The position numbers were made by a program, and so were the translations under genes. This document shows, piece after piece, positions 1-7,381 of a stretch of 15,688 nucleotides of DNA; within the stretch, counting starts at the first letter, position 1; every line of letters begins with the position of its first letter. The notes under the pieces were generated by a model. The model was not told the DNA's origin. It made no database searches and was given only the letters and a program-made list of their open reading frames with translations. The stretch comes from Chloroflexota bacterium (GTDB lineage Bacteria > Chloroflexota > Dehalococcoidia > Lucifugimonadales > JACPCL1), in contig JACQUI010000251.1 of the NCBI GenBank assembly GCA_016210395.1, positions 1-15,688 of the forward strand. Reading direction: 5' to 3'.

Positions 1-85
1 GGTAGAGGCCCAGACCGCCCAGGGCGGTGAGGCCCTTGCCGGTGGGCTCGGCCTGGTACTGGAACGGGAGGACGCCTTGGGGCAT
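1..85 (-). CDS. IS transposase, N-terminal fragment cut by window edge
   Basis: Reading the minus strand from an ATG at 85 gives 28 residues beginning MPQGVLPFQYQ and continuing with a GLTALGGLGLY stretch. From memory this matches the start of IS1380/IS4-like DDE transposases, which open with an M-x-Q-x-[VIL]-L-P-F-x-Y motif followed by GLTALAGL. The catalytic DDE domain lies outside the window, so completeness cannot be judged. No clear Shine-Dalgarno sequence precedes the ATG. A 10-bp inverted repeat lies just upstream (95-164). The family call rests on a very short peptide and is moderately certain. Confidence 0.6.
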   Translation of the reverse strand, partial: MPQGVLPFQYQAEPTGKGLTALGGLGLY

Positions 86-94
86 ACTAACGGC

Positions 95-164
95 ACCTCG
101 TTGGTGATGGGCTGCTCTCGACAAGCGCCATCCTAGTCCTTCTCTGCAAGGGCGCCAACGAGGT
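95..164. repeat. 10-bp inverted repeat upstream of the transposase
   Basis: ACCTCGTTGG at 95-104 is the exact reverse complement of CCAACGAGGT at 155-164, with 50 bases between. It lies immediately upstream of the transposase ATG. It could fold in the transposase leader (sequestering initiation, as some IS leaders do) or be part of the element's end. No matching terminal repeat can be checked because the other end of the element is outside the window. Confidence 0.45.
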
Positions 165-207
165 CTTCTTTTGATTTAGGCGGTGGATCTGGGGTGAATA
201 CGCCGCC

Positions 208-236
208 TTGAACCTCCCCACCCCTTCCTCTACAAT
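208..236 (+). promoter_or_regulatory. sigma-70-type promoter for the 270-1058 gene
   Basis: TTGAAC (208-213) and TACAAT (231-236) are separated by exactly 17 bases. The predicted transcript would start near 243, about 27 bases before the ATG at 270. The layout matches the other promoters in this window. Confidence 0.65.
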
Positions 237-269
237 CGTGAGATACGTTAAGTATTGCAGAGGCACACG

Positions 270-1058
270 ATGAGCAAACTCCTGGACCGCCTGGACCAGA
301 TCACCCGGGGCCCCGTACGCACCCTGGGCTTCGGGCCGGCCGCCACACGGGAAGCAACGCCAACAATGGCCCTCCTGGTCCTCGTGGAAGGGAGCAAGGC
401 GGAGGAGGCGCAGAGTGCGGTGCAGTCCGGGGCCGACGCTGTCGTCCTGGCGGCCCCAGGCATGGGAAACCCCTCAGCGCCGGAAGGCGCGGCGTGGGGC
501 GTCGAGGCAACCCAGTTGGACAAGGCCAAGGCCGATGCTCTCCGCGGCCAGGGGTGCGATTTCCTGGTCTTCGGCATCGAGAACACCCTGGTGGAAGCCC
601 TGGAGGAAGGCGACTGCACGCGCGTCCTGCGTGTCCCGCCCACCCTGGAGGAGTCCCAGCTTCGGGTCATAGAAGACCTGCCGGTGGACGTTGTGCTCGC
701 AGGCAAACCCGCGCCGGAGGGGCCGCTGTGCCTGGCCCACCTGCTCGCCATCGCCAACGTGCGCTCGGCCACCAGCCGCTACCTGCTGCTGGAGTGGAAC
801 GGCCCGTTGAGCGCCCAGGAGCTGGAGCATCTGCGCGGCATGGGCGTGGACGGCATCCTCCTCCGTGGGGCCGGCGGCGAGGCGCTTCCGGCTACCGTTG
901 CCGAGCTACACGAGCGCATCGCCGGGCTGCCGCCGCGCCGCCCACGCAGCGACAAAGAAGGCCGCTCGCCTATTCTGCCGCGTCTGGACGGCGGGATGGG
1001 GCCCGCCCGCCAGCGGGCCCCTGAGCCGGACGAAGAAGAGGAAGAGGAGGAGTATTAG
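270..1058 (+). CDS. TIM-barrel-like protein of unknown function with acidic tail
   Basis: This encodes a 262-aa soluble protein. An in-frame TTG exists at 255, but the ATG at 270 is preferred because AGAGG (259-263) sits six bases before it. Hydrophobic strands followed by charged helices recur: MALLVLVEG, ADAVVLAAPG, CDFLVFGIENT, VDVVLAGKPA, RYLLLEWNG, VDGILLRGAGG. This is the (beta/alpha) rhythm of a TIM-barrel enzyme of the kind seen in phosphate-binding barrels. No signal peptide, TM segment or familiar catalytic signature is evident. The C-terminus is a low-complexity run of acidic residues ending EEY. The gene stands alone, with its own promoter and a hairpin after the stop. I do not recognise a named family; the fold is inferred from pattern only. 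Confidence 0.8.
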   Translation: MSKLLDRLDQITRGPVRTLGFGPAATREATPTMALLVLVEGSKAEEAQSAVQSGADAVVLAAPGMGNPSAPEGAAWGVEATQLDKAKADALRGQGCDFLVFGIENTLVEALEEGDCTRVLRVPPTLEESQLRVIEDLPVDVVLAGKPAPEGPLCLAHLLAIANVRSATSRYLLLEWNGPLSAQELEHLRGMGVDGILLRGAGGEALPATVAELHERIAGLPPRRPRSDKEGRSPILPRLDGGMGPARQRAPEPDEEEEEEEY

Positions 1059-1062
1059 GAGC

Positions 1063-1098
1063 ACAGGAAGGCCGCCCGGAAGTGGGAGGCCTTCCTGT
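1063..1098. terminator. hairpin between convergent genes, possible bidirectional terminator
   Basis: ACAGGAAGGCC (1063-1073) pairs perfectly with GGCCTTCCTGT (1088-1098), giving an 11-bp stem and a 14-nt loop. It starts five bases after the plus-strand stop (1056-1058) and abuts the stop of the minus-strand TOPRIM-like gene (1098-1100). Neither side has a T-tract, so it may act as a weak terminator or 3'-end stabiliser. Confidence 0.5.
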
Positions 1099-1577
1099 CA
1101 GGAGCGGTGTGCATCTATCAAGAGAATTCCCAAGTTTGTCAGCCAAGGAGACCGCAACCTGTCCAACTCACCGAACAGCTTCTCAAGTTTTGGCCGTTCC
1201 GACTTTCCAATACCGTGCAATTCACTGGCATTTCTTGGAAGCCCAAAATCGCGTATGTCCACCAGGTTCCTCTGACTGGCGGTCAGAACCCATTCCTCTA
1301 GGCGAGGTTGCAGGAGAACCACGTGATTGCCTCTCCGGGGGTCGGACAGGAGTCTGAGGCCGAATTCCTCAATTTCACGCGCAACATGGAGCCCATTCAA
1401 GTACCTCGGCTGGGACTTCCCCGGGTCCTCGTCAATCATGCCGACCACGTTGCTGCGTGATACAAGTCTCTCAGCGACCCCATATTTCCCTTTGAGTTCG
1501 TGGCCTATCTGTCGCCTGGGCAGTTTCGTAACAACCTGAACAAGGGTCTCGTCGGCATAGCACTCCACGTAGATCAT
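1098..1577 (-). CDS. small TOPRIM-like protein, partner of the adjacent AAA_15 ATPase
   Basis: This encodes a 159-aa protein whose ATG overlaps the ATPase stop codon (ATGA at 1574-1577), so translation is probably coupled. The N-terminus MIYVECYADETLV gives a beta-strand ending in Glu5 followed by an acidic helix start. About 40 residues later GMIDEDPG supplies a D-x-D pair (Asp49, Asp51). Glu plus DxD is the TOPRIM metal-binding arrangement of OLD-family nucleases and of effectors such as AriB or RloB-like proteins. Further on, VVLLQPRLEEWVL resembles a strand-helix element seen, from memory, in RloB/DUF4276-like proteins. There is no signal peptide or TM segment. Inference: a metal-dependent nuclease or nucleotidyl effector gated by the ATPase. 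It is much shorter than typical AriB, so it may be a minimal TOPRIM domain. Homology is by motif only. Confidence 0.65.
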   Translation of the reverse strand: MIYVECYADETLVQVVTKLPRRQIGHELKGKYGVAERLVSRSNVVGMIDEDPGKSQPRYLNGLHVAREIEEFGLRLLSDPRRGNHVVLLQPRLEEWVLTASQRNLVDIRDFGLPRNASELHGIGKSERPKLEKLFGELDRLRSPWLTNLGILLIDAHRS

Positions 1578-2551
1578 GCCTTCTCCAGGAACCTGTCCAG
1601 GTTAGAAAAGATGTCCACCTGATCAAACTCACTTATCTCGTCTCCGCTCAGCAGCTTCACCTTTGTTTGATAGTCATCGTAGTATGTTATGAACACTGCA
1701 AGGTCTTTCATAGGGGTCTTTGCAACCAACGGCAGCAAGAAATACGGGTTGTGGGTCGAAATGAAGTACTGGTTTCTCCGCCCGTCCAGGGCTACCAGCT
1801 CCGCTATGTGCTTCGTGTAATACGGGAACGCATGGGACTCTGGTTCTTCAAACGCAATGACCGACTCCTTGTTTGACAGGATTGCCGCAAGGTAGAAGGT
1901 CACGCGCTGGAAGGTGTCGGAAACGGTGGAGTATGGGAATGAAATGATGACATCGTCGGCCTGCTTGACGGCCTCCAGTTTGTGTTCCTGCGGGCGGATT
2001 CCCAGCCTATGCCCTCGGGAAAGAAATGGTTGATTGACGATGTTTCGCAAATCACGGTTTGCAAGCAGCAAGGCTTGAAGGTTTGCGCCGATGGGGGGCA
2101 GCAGAAAGGCTGTTTCCGGACGACTGAAGGCGGCCTGCGCCTTGAATCTGTAGAACTTGAATTGCGCTGCGAACTCCTCGGCCGGACCGCCAGAGAGGCT
2201 CAACCTGTCGTGGCCTCCTTGGGAATAGGTGTGAGTGTTCTGTCCCTTACTGAACTTCCCTTCAAAGCGATTGTTGTTGAACGAGAGGGCAAAGAGGGCG
2301 TCGTCACACCCGATCTGTAATGGGGAATCGAGATCCCCATCCCAGAACAAGTTACCGATGTGCTCAAAACGAAGGAAATCATTAATGTCTCCCCCTAGCC
2401 GGCCGTAGTGGGCGTAGGAAACGAACGCCAGCGTCTCCAGGATGTTGGACTTGCCCACGTTCGGCTCGCCAATGAAGACGTTGACGCGCCTGCACGAGAT
2501 GGTCAGGTCCTTGATGGACTTGAAGTGGCGGATTGCTAGCGTGCTTATCAT
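1574..2551 (-). CDS. AAA_15/OLD-type ABC-like ATPase
   Basis: This encodes a 325-aa protein opening with an F-K-S-I element typical of SMC/RecF/OLD-like ATPases (LAIRHFKSIKDL). The Walker A is GEPNVGKSN (28-36), a signature-like SDTFQR lies near 211-216, the Walker B with adjacent glutamates is VIAFEEPESH (231-240), and the H-switch is STHNPYF (265-271). There is no long coiled-coil insert and no fused TOPRIM domain; the TOPRIM-like part is the next gene, overlapping by four bases. ATP-driven dimerisation probably senses a trigger or regulates the partner, as in OLD/Gabija, PARIS (AriA) or AbiL/RloA systems. The cassette is visibly AT-richer than its neighbours (27/60 GC at 1681-1740 against 46/60 at 3001-3060), suggesting acquisition. 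The ATPase family is secure; the defence role is inferred. Confidence 0.88.
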   Translation of the reverse strand: MISTLAIRHFKSIKDLTISCRRVNVFIGEPNVGKSNILETLAFVSYAHYGRLGGDINDFLRFEHIGNLFWDGDLDSPLQIGCDDALFALSFNNNRFEGKFSKGQNTHTYSQGGHDRLSLSGGPAEEFAAQFKFYRFKAQAAFSRPETAFLLPPIGANLQALLLANRDLRNIVNQPFLSRGHRLGIRPQEHKLEAVKQADDVIISFPYSTVSDTFQRVTFYLAAILSNKESVIAFEEPESHAFPYYTKHIAELVALDGRRNQYFISTHNPYFLLPLVAKTPMKDLAVFITYYDDYQTKVKLLSGDEISEFDQVDIFSNLDRFLEKA

Positions 2552-2586
2552 GACGGTTTTCGCCTACCCACATAGGTGACGACTGC

Positions 2587-2592
2587 ATTATA
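2587..2592 (-). promoter_or_regulatory. -10 box for the ATPase/TOPRIM cassette
   Basis: On the minus strand a perfect TATAAT lies 35 bases upstream of the ATPase ATG (2551). No good -35 hexamer sits at 16-18 bp, where the sequence runs into the end of the upstream DUF4129 gene (around AAACGA). The cassette may therefore be transcribed independently of the operon ahead of it, perhaps with an activator. Confidence 0.4.
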
Positions 2593-2604
2593 CAGCGCCA
2601 AACT

Positions 2605-4110
2605 TCAGTTCGTTTGTCCCCTCCGCAGCCGCTCATACACACCGCGCCACAGGCGGTTCAGCGCGCCCTTCCGCTCCACAGCCGTCTCCTCCTCGCCGTA
2701 GCGCGCAGCGACGTACGCCGACGTGATCTCCTCCAGCGCCGGCCCCTCCTCCGGCATGCGCTCCCGCAGCGTCGCCAGGTACTCGTTGGGCGTCTGCGCT
2801 GCCGGACGGGGAAAGCCCCCGTGCCGCGCGCCGCTCAGGAGATGCCGGTACATCGGGCGGACGTCCAGGTCGCCTTGGGGCGCGTCCCAGCCCACCGCGT
2901 GGCCAACGACGGGGATCTTGCGCAGCAGAGCGCGCCCGCTGTTTCTGAACCACCAGCGCAGGCGGATGAGGCCGATGAGCAGGTCGCGCAGGAACTCCCG
3001 CCAGCCCCCCAGCGACTCGTGCTCCTCCTCCAGCGCCTCCCGCGCCTTCACCCCCCTGCGGCGGCCCTGGACCAGGCGCGTGAGCACGAACACCGCAAGC
3101 CCCAGCAGCACCAGCACAATTGCCCATTTGAGGAGCACCACCCACAGGGGCAAGTCTCCGCCGCCCTGGGTCACGGCCTTGCGAAAGGCGCTGAAGTCCG
3201 GCATGGTGATGGTTGGCGGCTCTCCTCTTCCGCCAAAACGCCGGATGAGCCACTGCACCACGTAGAAGATGCCTGCGCCCGCCAGCGCCACCGGGTATGC
3301 CAGGTAGTACACCAGCAGCGACAGAAGCCGGGATGCATAGCCAAGCAATGCGATGACCGGCGTAAGCACGTTGAAAGAAAACACGGCGGCGGCGATCCAG
3401 CCGGCAACCAGCATTGCGGCCACCAGCCCCAGGAGCTGGAGCGTCCACCGCTGGCTGAAAAAGGCCCCCGCTCCATCGCGGCGCATCATCTCCGCGCGCA
3501 CGTGCATCAGGTGGCTCAGCGCCAGGCCGGTGAGCGCCGCGAAGAAGAATGCGATCACGACCCCTGCGGCCTGCCACCGGGGCGCATCTGCGAGTCCGCC
3601 TGATTTGATCGCGCCCTCCCAGACCAGCAGGCCCAGGATGACGCCGATGAGTCCGAGCGTGAATGAGTGGAGCACCTGCTCCTGGCTCATGCCCTCTCTC
3701 GCCAGGCTGTAGCCTCGCCACCACAGGTAGACGCTGGCTGCAATGGTAGCCTGCATCGGCGTGAACAGGGCCTCGGTCAGGTTGTAGCGCGCGAACCCCA
3801 GCCAGCCGGGATCCAGCAGGGCGTAGCCTCCGCCGTTCTCTGCCCGCACCACCACTGCCAGTAGCCCTGCCACAAGCAACCCGGCAACCCAGGGCGATAT
3901 TCCTTTGTCCGATCGCAGCTGCCCCAGCGCCTGGGAAGCATAGTAGCCCGCCCCCAGCAACAGCAGGATGGACCCCAGGGTAAGGGGCGTCTCTTTCCAC
4001 CCTAGGAAGCCGGAGTGGCCCAGGAACGCCATCCACAGGTACAGCCACAGCCCTTCCAGCAGAAAGGTGGAAAAGAGGAGCAGGTTTTCAGGGGTAGCCC
4101 ACCTGGTCAT
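2605..4110 (-). CDS. multi-TM DUF4129 protein lacking a transglutaminase domain
   Basis: This encodes a 501-aa integral membrane protein. Roughly ten hydrophobic segments are visible, starting with LLLFSTFLLEGLWLYLW near residue 10 and ending with VVLLKWAIVLVLLGLAVFVL before a basic stretch. The cytosolic C-terminus has the DUF4129 pattern: R-x-x-Y-x-x-L-L, then G-F-P-R-P, TPNEYLATL, and ITSAYVAARYGEEE. In many bacteria DUF4129 is the tail of TgpA-like membrane transglutaminases encoded beside moxR and DUF58. Here no Cys-His-Asp transglutaminase domain lies between the TM bundle and the tail. The ATG overlaps the DUF58 stop by four bases (ATGA, 4107-4110), so the two are translationally coupled. 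Its likely role is as a membrane partner of the MoxR/DUF58 system. Family is well supported; function is inferred. Confidence 0.85.
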   Translation of the reverse strand: MTRWATPENLLLFSTFLLEGLWLYLWMAFLGHSGFLGWKETPLTLGSILLLLGAGYYASQALGQLRSDKGISPWVAGLLVAGLLAVVVRAENGGGYALLDPGWLGFARYNLTEALFTPMQATIAASVYLWWRGYSLAREGMSQEQVLHSFTLGLIGVILGLLVWEGAIKSGGLADAPRWQAAGVVIAFFFAALTGLALSHLMHVRAEMMRRDGAGAFFSQRWTLQLLGLVAAMLVAGWIAAAVFSFNVLTPVIALLGYASRLLSLLVYYLAYPVALAGAGIFYVVQWLIRRFGGRGEPPTITMPDFSAFRKAVTQGGGDLPLWVVLLKWAIVLVLLGLAVFVLTRLVQGRRRGVKAREALEEEHESLGGWREFLRDLLIGLIRLRWWFRNSGRALLRKIPVVGHAVGWDAPQGDLDVRPMYRHLLSGARHGGFPRPAAQTPNEYLATLRERMPEEGPALEEITSAYVAARYGEEETAVERKGALNRLWRGVYERLRRGQTN

Positions 4111-5318
4111 GTCAGTACCACAACGTCCATCTTTTGCCAGTCGTTCGCATCGGACACGGTGTACGTGGTGAGGTTGGGCGCGGCTTGCCCGTCGGTGCCG
4201 ATCCGCACCAGGGCAATAGAGCGGCCCGCCTGCCGCAACCGGAGCATCGTTGTGTAAGCAGCCTCCTCCAGCACCGACGTCACCACCAGAATGGTCGTGC
4301 CCCAGGGCAACGACCGGCTGCGCTCGGACAGCAGGTGCGCCAGGGAGACGGACTCCTCGGGATGCACCTGCGCCATGATTTCCAGGATATTCGTAAGCTG
4401 CTCCGGCGCCGCGGACGAAGCAGCTTGCAACAGCTTTGAGGTCAGGCGGGACGTCTGGTTCACATAGATGCCAACGGGTAGCCCCTGCTCCAGGGCGTAG
4501 TTGGCCAGGGCCGTGACGGCAAGGACGCCCAGCTCCAGGAGATGCGGGCGCGATCCCTGAAGGGGCGGCTCCACGGTGCGCACGCCGTAAAAGACGGCGA
4601 AGTTGGGCGCAGTGGATGCATCGAAGAGGCGGGTCTGGAGCCGGCCCGTGCGCGCCGTGGACTTCCAGTGGATATGGCGGAAGCTGTCGCCAGGGGCGTA
4701 GTCGCGGCTGCCCATAGGCCGCGTCACGTCTTCCAGGAGGGCGCGGCGCAGGCGCACGTTGCCGTACGGCTCCCGGGCAGGCAGTCGAGACAACACCAGG
4801 GGCAGCACGCGCGGGTAGACCGAAAGGAGGATGTCCCGATCCTGGCGCATGTCGTTGGAGTACATGCCGAAGAGATCGCCGGAGCGGACCTCTGAGGGCC
4901 CGACGTAGTAGTGGCCGCGCCGCTGGCAGAGGACTGTGTAGCGCCGGGTGATCTTGTGGTACCAGCTCATGGAGACAAGGCTGGTGAGGATGATGCGCTC
5001 CTGCTCCGGCGCGGTAGTCAACCGCCCCTGAATGGGCGCTGCGGCGCGCGGCATCTCGTCGCGCACCTGCACCCAGGGCATGGGCAGGAACTTGGCGTTG
5101 CTTAGCTCGGTCGTCAGGACAAGCTCTTCGCCCGTGAAGGCGCGGGTGGCGCTGAGGCTATGGCTGTACTGGACGCGCGCCAGGCAGTACCTGGCCCACA
5201 GGCGGGTGACGGCCGCAAGCACCAGAATGAGGCTTGCCACCAGCAGCAGCGCTACCGACCCCAGCGGGACGCTGATCAGCGCCAGCACGACGGCTACGGC
5301 TATCCAGGCGTTGCCCAT
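4107..5318 (-). CDS. DUF58 (VWA-like) membrane-anchored protein
   Basis: This encodes a 403-aa protein. Two adjacent TM helices cover about residues 5-40. A cytosolic or envelope-facing region follows, with the DUF58 hallmark at about 199-240: P-M-G-S-R-D-Y-A-P-G-D, then RHIHWKSTARTGRLQTR and a following acidic F-D. DUF58 proteins resemble VWA domains and are encoded with MoxR AAA+ ATPases, which are thought to act as chaperones inserting metals or assembling complexes. The ATG at 5318 has GAGG eight bases upstream. The gene is coupled to the downstream DUF4129 gene by overlap but lies 349 bases from the upstream pyrophosphatase-like gene, an unusual gap for this normally compact cluster. Confidence 0.9.
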   Translation of the reverse strand: MGNAWIAVAVVLALISVPLGSVALLLVASLILVLAAVTRLWARYCLARVQYSHSLSATRAFTGEELVLTTELSNAKFLPMPWVQVRDEMPRAAAPIQGRLTTAPEQERIILTSLVSMSWYHKITRRYTVLCQRRGHYYVGPSEVRSGDLFGMYSNDMRQDRDILLSVYPRVLPLVLSRLPAREPYGNVRLRRALLEDVTRPMGSRDYAPGDSFRHIHWKSTARTGRLQTRLFDASTAPNFAVFYGVRTVEPPLQGSRPHLLELGVLAVTALANYALEQGLPVGIYVNQTSRLTSKLLQAASSAAPEQLTNILEIMAQVHPEESVSLAHLLSERSRSLPWGTTILVVTSVLEEAAYTTMLRLRQAGRSIALVRIGTDGQAAPNLTTYTVSDANDWQKMDVVVLT

Positions 5319-5498
5319 TGGTTAAGCCTCAGAAGATGTTGCAATCTATCCTTCGGTCTTGGAAAGTAGCACAGCCATCGCCTTGGATTCTTCGCCCGAC
5401 TGCCGTCATAGCTCAGAATCGTCCGTGCCGGCCTCCAGCGCCTGGGGAAATGAAAACGACTGCGCTTCTTTCGCTGCCAGCCTCGATTGTCCCACCCA

Positions 5499-5551
5499 CC
5501 TGCCCGCAAGCGCTGGGGGACACCCCCAGCAGCCCCTGGCCCGTCGGCAGG
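5499..5551. repeat. 8-bp perfect hairpin nested in an outer stem
   Basis: GCTGGGGG (5512-5519) pairs with CCCCCAGC (5523-5530) across an ACA loop. CCTGCC at 5499-5504 and GGCAGG at 5546-5551 could close an outer stem. It could work as a terminator-like hairpin or belong to a dispersed intergenic element; no T-tract follows on either strand. Confidence 0.55.
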
Positions 5552-5574
5552 CTGTGGGCGCAGCCCTCTGCACA

Positions 5575-5640
5575 CCTGCATTTTCGTAGGAATCGTCCAT
5601 GCGGGTTGGCATCCGCACCCCGGATGGATGAAAATGCAGG
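5575..5640. repeat. 11-bp perfect inverted repeat with partly complementary interior
   Basis: CCTGCATTTTC (5575-5585) is exactly complementary to GAAAATGCAGG (5630-5640). Inside, TCGTCCAT and ATGGATGA can pair with one G-U, and ATCCG (5611-5615) pairs with CGGAT (5621-5625). The whole unit folds as one long imperfect hairpin ending 27 bases from the pyrophosphatase-like stop. It may be a small MITE or REP-like element. Confidence 0.6.
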
Positions 5641-5667
5641 CGCTCCTTGTTTTCGAGTCAACGACAG

Positions 5668-6021
5668 TCAGCATCGAACGATGGTGGTGTCAAACCAGCG
5701 CTCTTGGAAATGAGTCGCTTCAACGATTTGCTCGTCGCTCAGGTTCGTGCCCAAAGGCACGACGACGAGCTTATCATCGTCATCATTCAGCCGGTGAACA
5801 ACTGCGATACAGACGCCGGTCCCCTGCGATAACGGCCGGCCCACTCCAAGGTAGTAGGCGTCTAGCTCCGAACCATCCGGCGCCAACGTCCCCTCGATGT
5901 ACCCGTAGTTCGCCTCGTACAAGAAACCTTCTCTTGGATGCAGCGAACCAAGAGGTCTGTCCATGGTCACATGCACCAGTTTGCCCAGGAACGTTCTTGC
6001 CAGCTCCAGTGACTTGGACAT
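5668..6021 (-). CDS. short inorganic-pyrophosphatase-like protein
   Basis: This encodes a 117-aa protein from the ATG at 6021; the frame stays open further upstream but that part is compositionally noise. It has the family-I pyrophosphatase core: TMDRPLGS near residue 19, YEANYGYIEGTL (35-46), DGSELDAY (49-56), and ND-D-D-D-KLVVVP (79-89). This would hydrolyse PPi or a related substrate with Mg2+. It is shorter than the about 175 aa of E. coli Ppa, and the metal motif D-x-D-x-x-D reads D-G-S-E-L-D, so the middle Asp is Ser, with Glu next to it. From memory, a short subfamily with DGxELD exists. The gene sits between moxR and DUF58, in the same direction. No good Shine-Dalgarno sequence is visible. 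Fold is likely; substrate is uncertain. Confidence 0.75.
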   Translation of the reverse strand: MSKSLELARTFLGKLVHVTMDRPLGSLHPREGFLYEANYGYIEGTLAPDGSELDAYYLGVGRPLSQGTGVCIAVVHRLNDDDDKLVVVPLGTNLSDEQIVEATHFQERWFDTTIVRC

Positions 6022-6101
6022 GCACGCACTCAGGGTCGAGGAATTGCCGGCCCAAACAGGGGAATACGATGCTGTGGACGTGCAGCCATTGCTTGCGCCT
6101 C

Positions 6102-7082
<981 letters not shown>

Positions 7083-7126
7083 CGTCCTGCCTTGTCTCAC
7101 CGATTGAGAGCCGTAAGAGTAGCTGG

Positions 7127-7155
7127 ATTCTAGACCCTGGGAGCGTGGCGGTCAA
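7127..7155 (-). promoter_or_regulatory. sigma-70-type promoter of the moxR cluster
   Basis: On the minus strand TTGACC (7155-7150) and TAGAAT (7132-7127) are 17 bases apart. The transcript would begin near 7120, about 38 bases before the MoxR ATG. Confidence 0.7.
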
Positions 7156-7267
7156 CGCGCGCGCAGGTTCGTTAGGGCGTTACACCCCAAGGGCATTGCG
7201 GATCGGATGGGTTGCTTATCTCTGATTAGACGTTTTCCGCATGAGCGGTGTGGCCCATAGCCAGAGA

Positions 7268-7296
7268 TTGACAGCCCTTGCAAACGGGACTAGGCT
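7268..7296 (+). promoter_or_regulatory. promoter of the three-gene small-protein operon
   Basis: A perfect TTGACA (7268-7273) is followed after 17 bases by TAGGCT (7291-7296), a T-A-N-N-N-T -10. It diverges from the moxR promoter in a 299-base region. The leader would be about 80 nt and contains the hairpin at 7326-7354. Confidence 0.6.
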
Positions 7297-7325
7297 ATTC
7301 TCTCATGACGGGATGGTAAGGATAG

Positions 7326-7354
7326 CGTTGTACCAGGTGATACGTGGTGCAACG
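7326..7354 (+). promoter_or_regulatory. leader hairpin or operator ahead of the small-protein operon
   Basis: CGTTGTACCA (7326-7335) and TGGTGCAACG (7345-7354) form a 10-bp stem with one G-U wobble and a 9-nt loop. It lies downstream of the predicted start site and 15 bases before the Shine-Dalgarno sequence. It could be an operator (imperfect dyad) or an RNA regulatory hairpin; no known riboswitch is recognised. Confidence 0.5.
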
Positions 7355-7381
7355 TAGCAAGCCGCCTGCAGGAGGTGCACA

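Larger units (their letters stand above)
5319..5667. other. 349-base non-coding spacer with strong inverted repeats
   Basis: No convincing gene is seen. On the minus strand short frames exist (for example 5406-5618), but they lack a plausible composition or family. Two conspicuous structures occur, listed separately at 5512-5530 and 5575-5640. The spacer interrupts a minus-strand gene cluster and may hold a promoter, a dispersed repeat or a structured leader for the DUF58 gene. Confidence 0.5.

Noticed and set aside
133..235. Minus-strand open stretch reading VFTPDPPPKSKEDLVGALAEKD to a TAG at 133-135, like a protein C-terminus
   Set aside because: It has no start codon or family match, lies across a plus-strand promoter and is too short to tell from chance. 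A remnant of an older gene is possible but unsupported.
2633..4048. 471-aa ORF in another minus-strand frame inside the DUF4129 gene
   Set aside because: Its Ala/Gly/Arg-rich translation is the usual shadow of a GC-rich gene; the 501-aa frame has TM helices and DUF4129 motifs.
5406..5618. Short minus-strand ORF in the 5319-5667 spacer
   Set aside because: It runs through perfect inverted repeats, has a Cys/Arg/Trp-rich low-complexity composition and no ribosome binding site.
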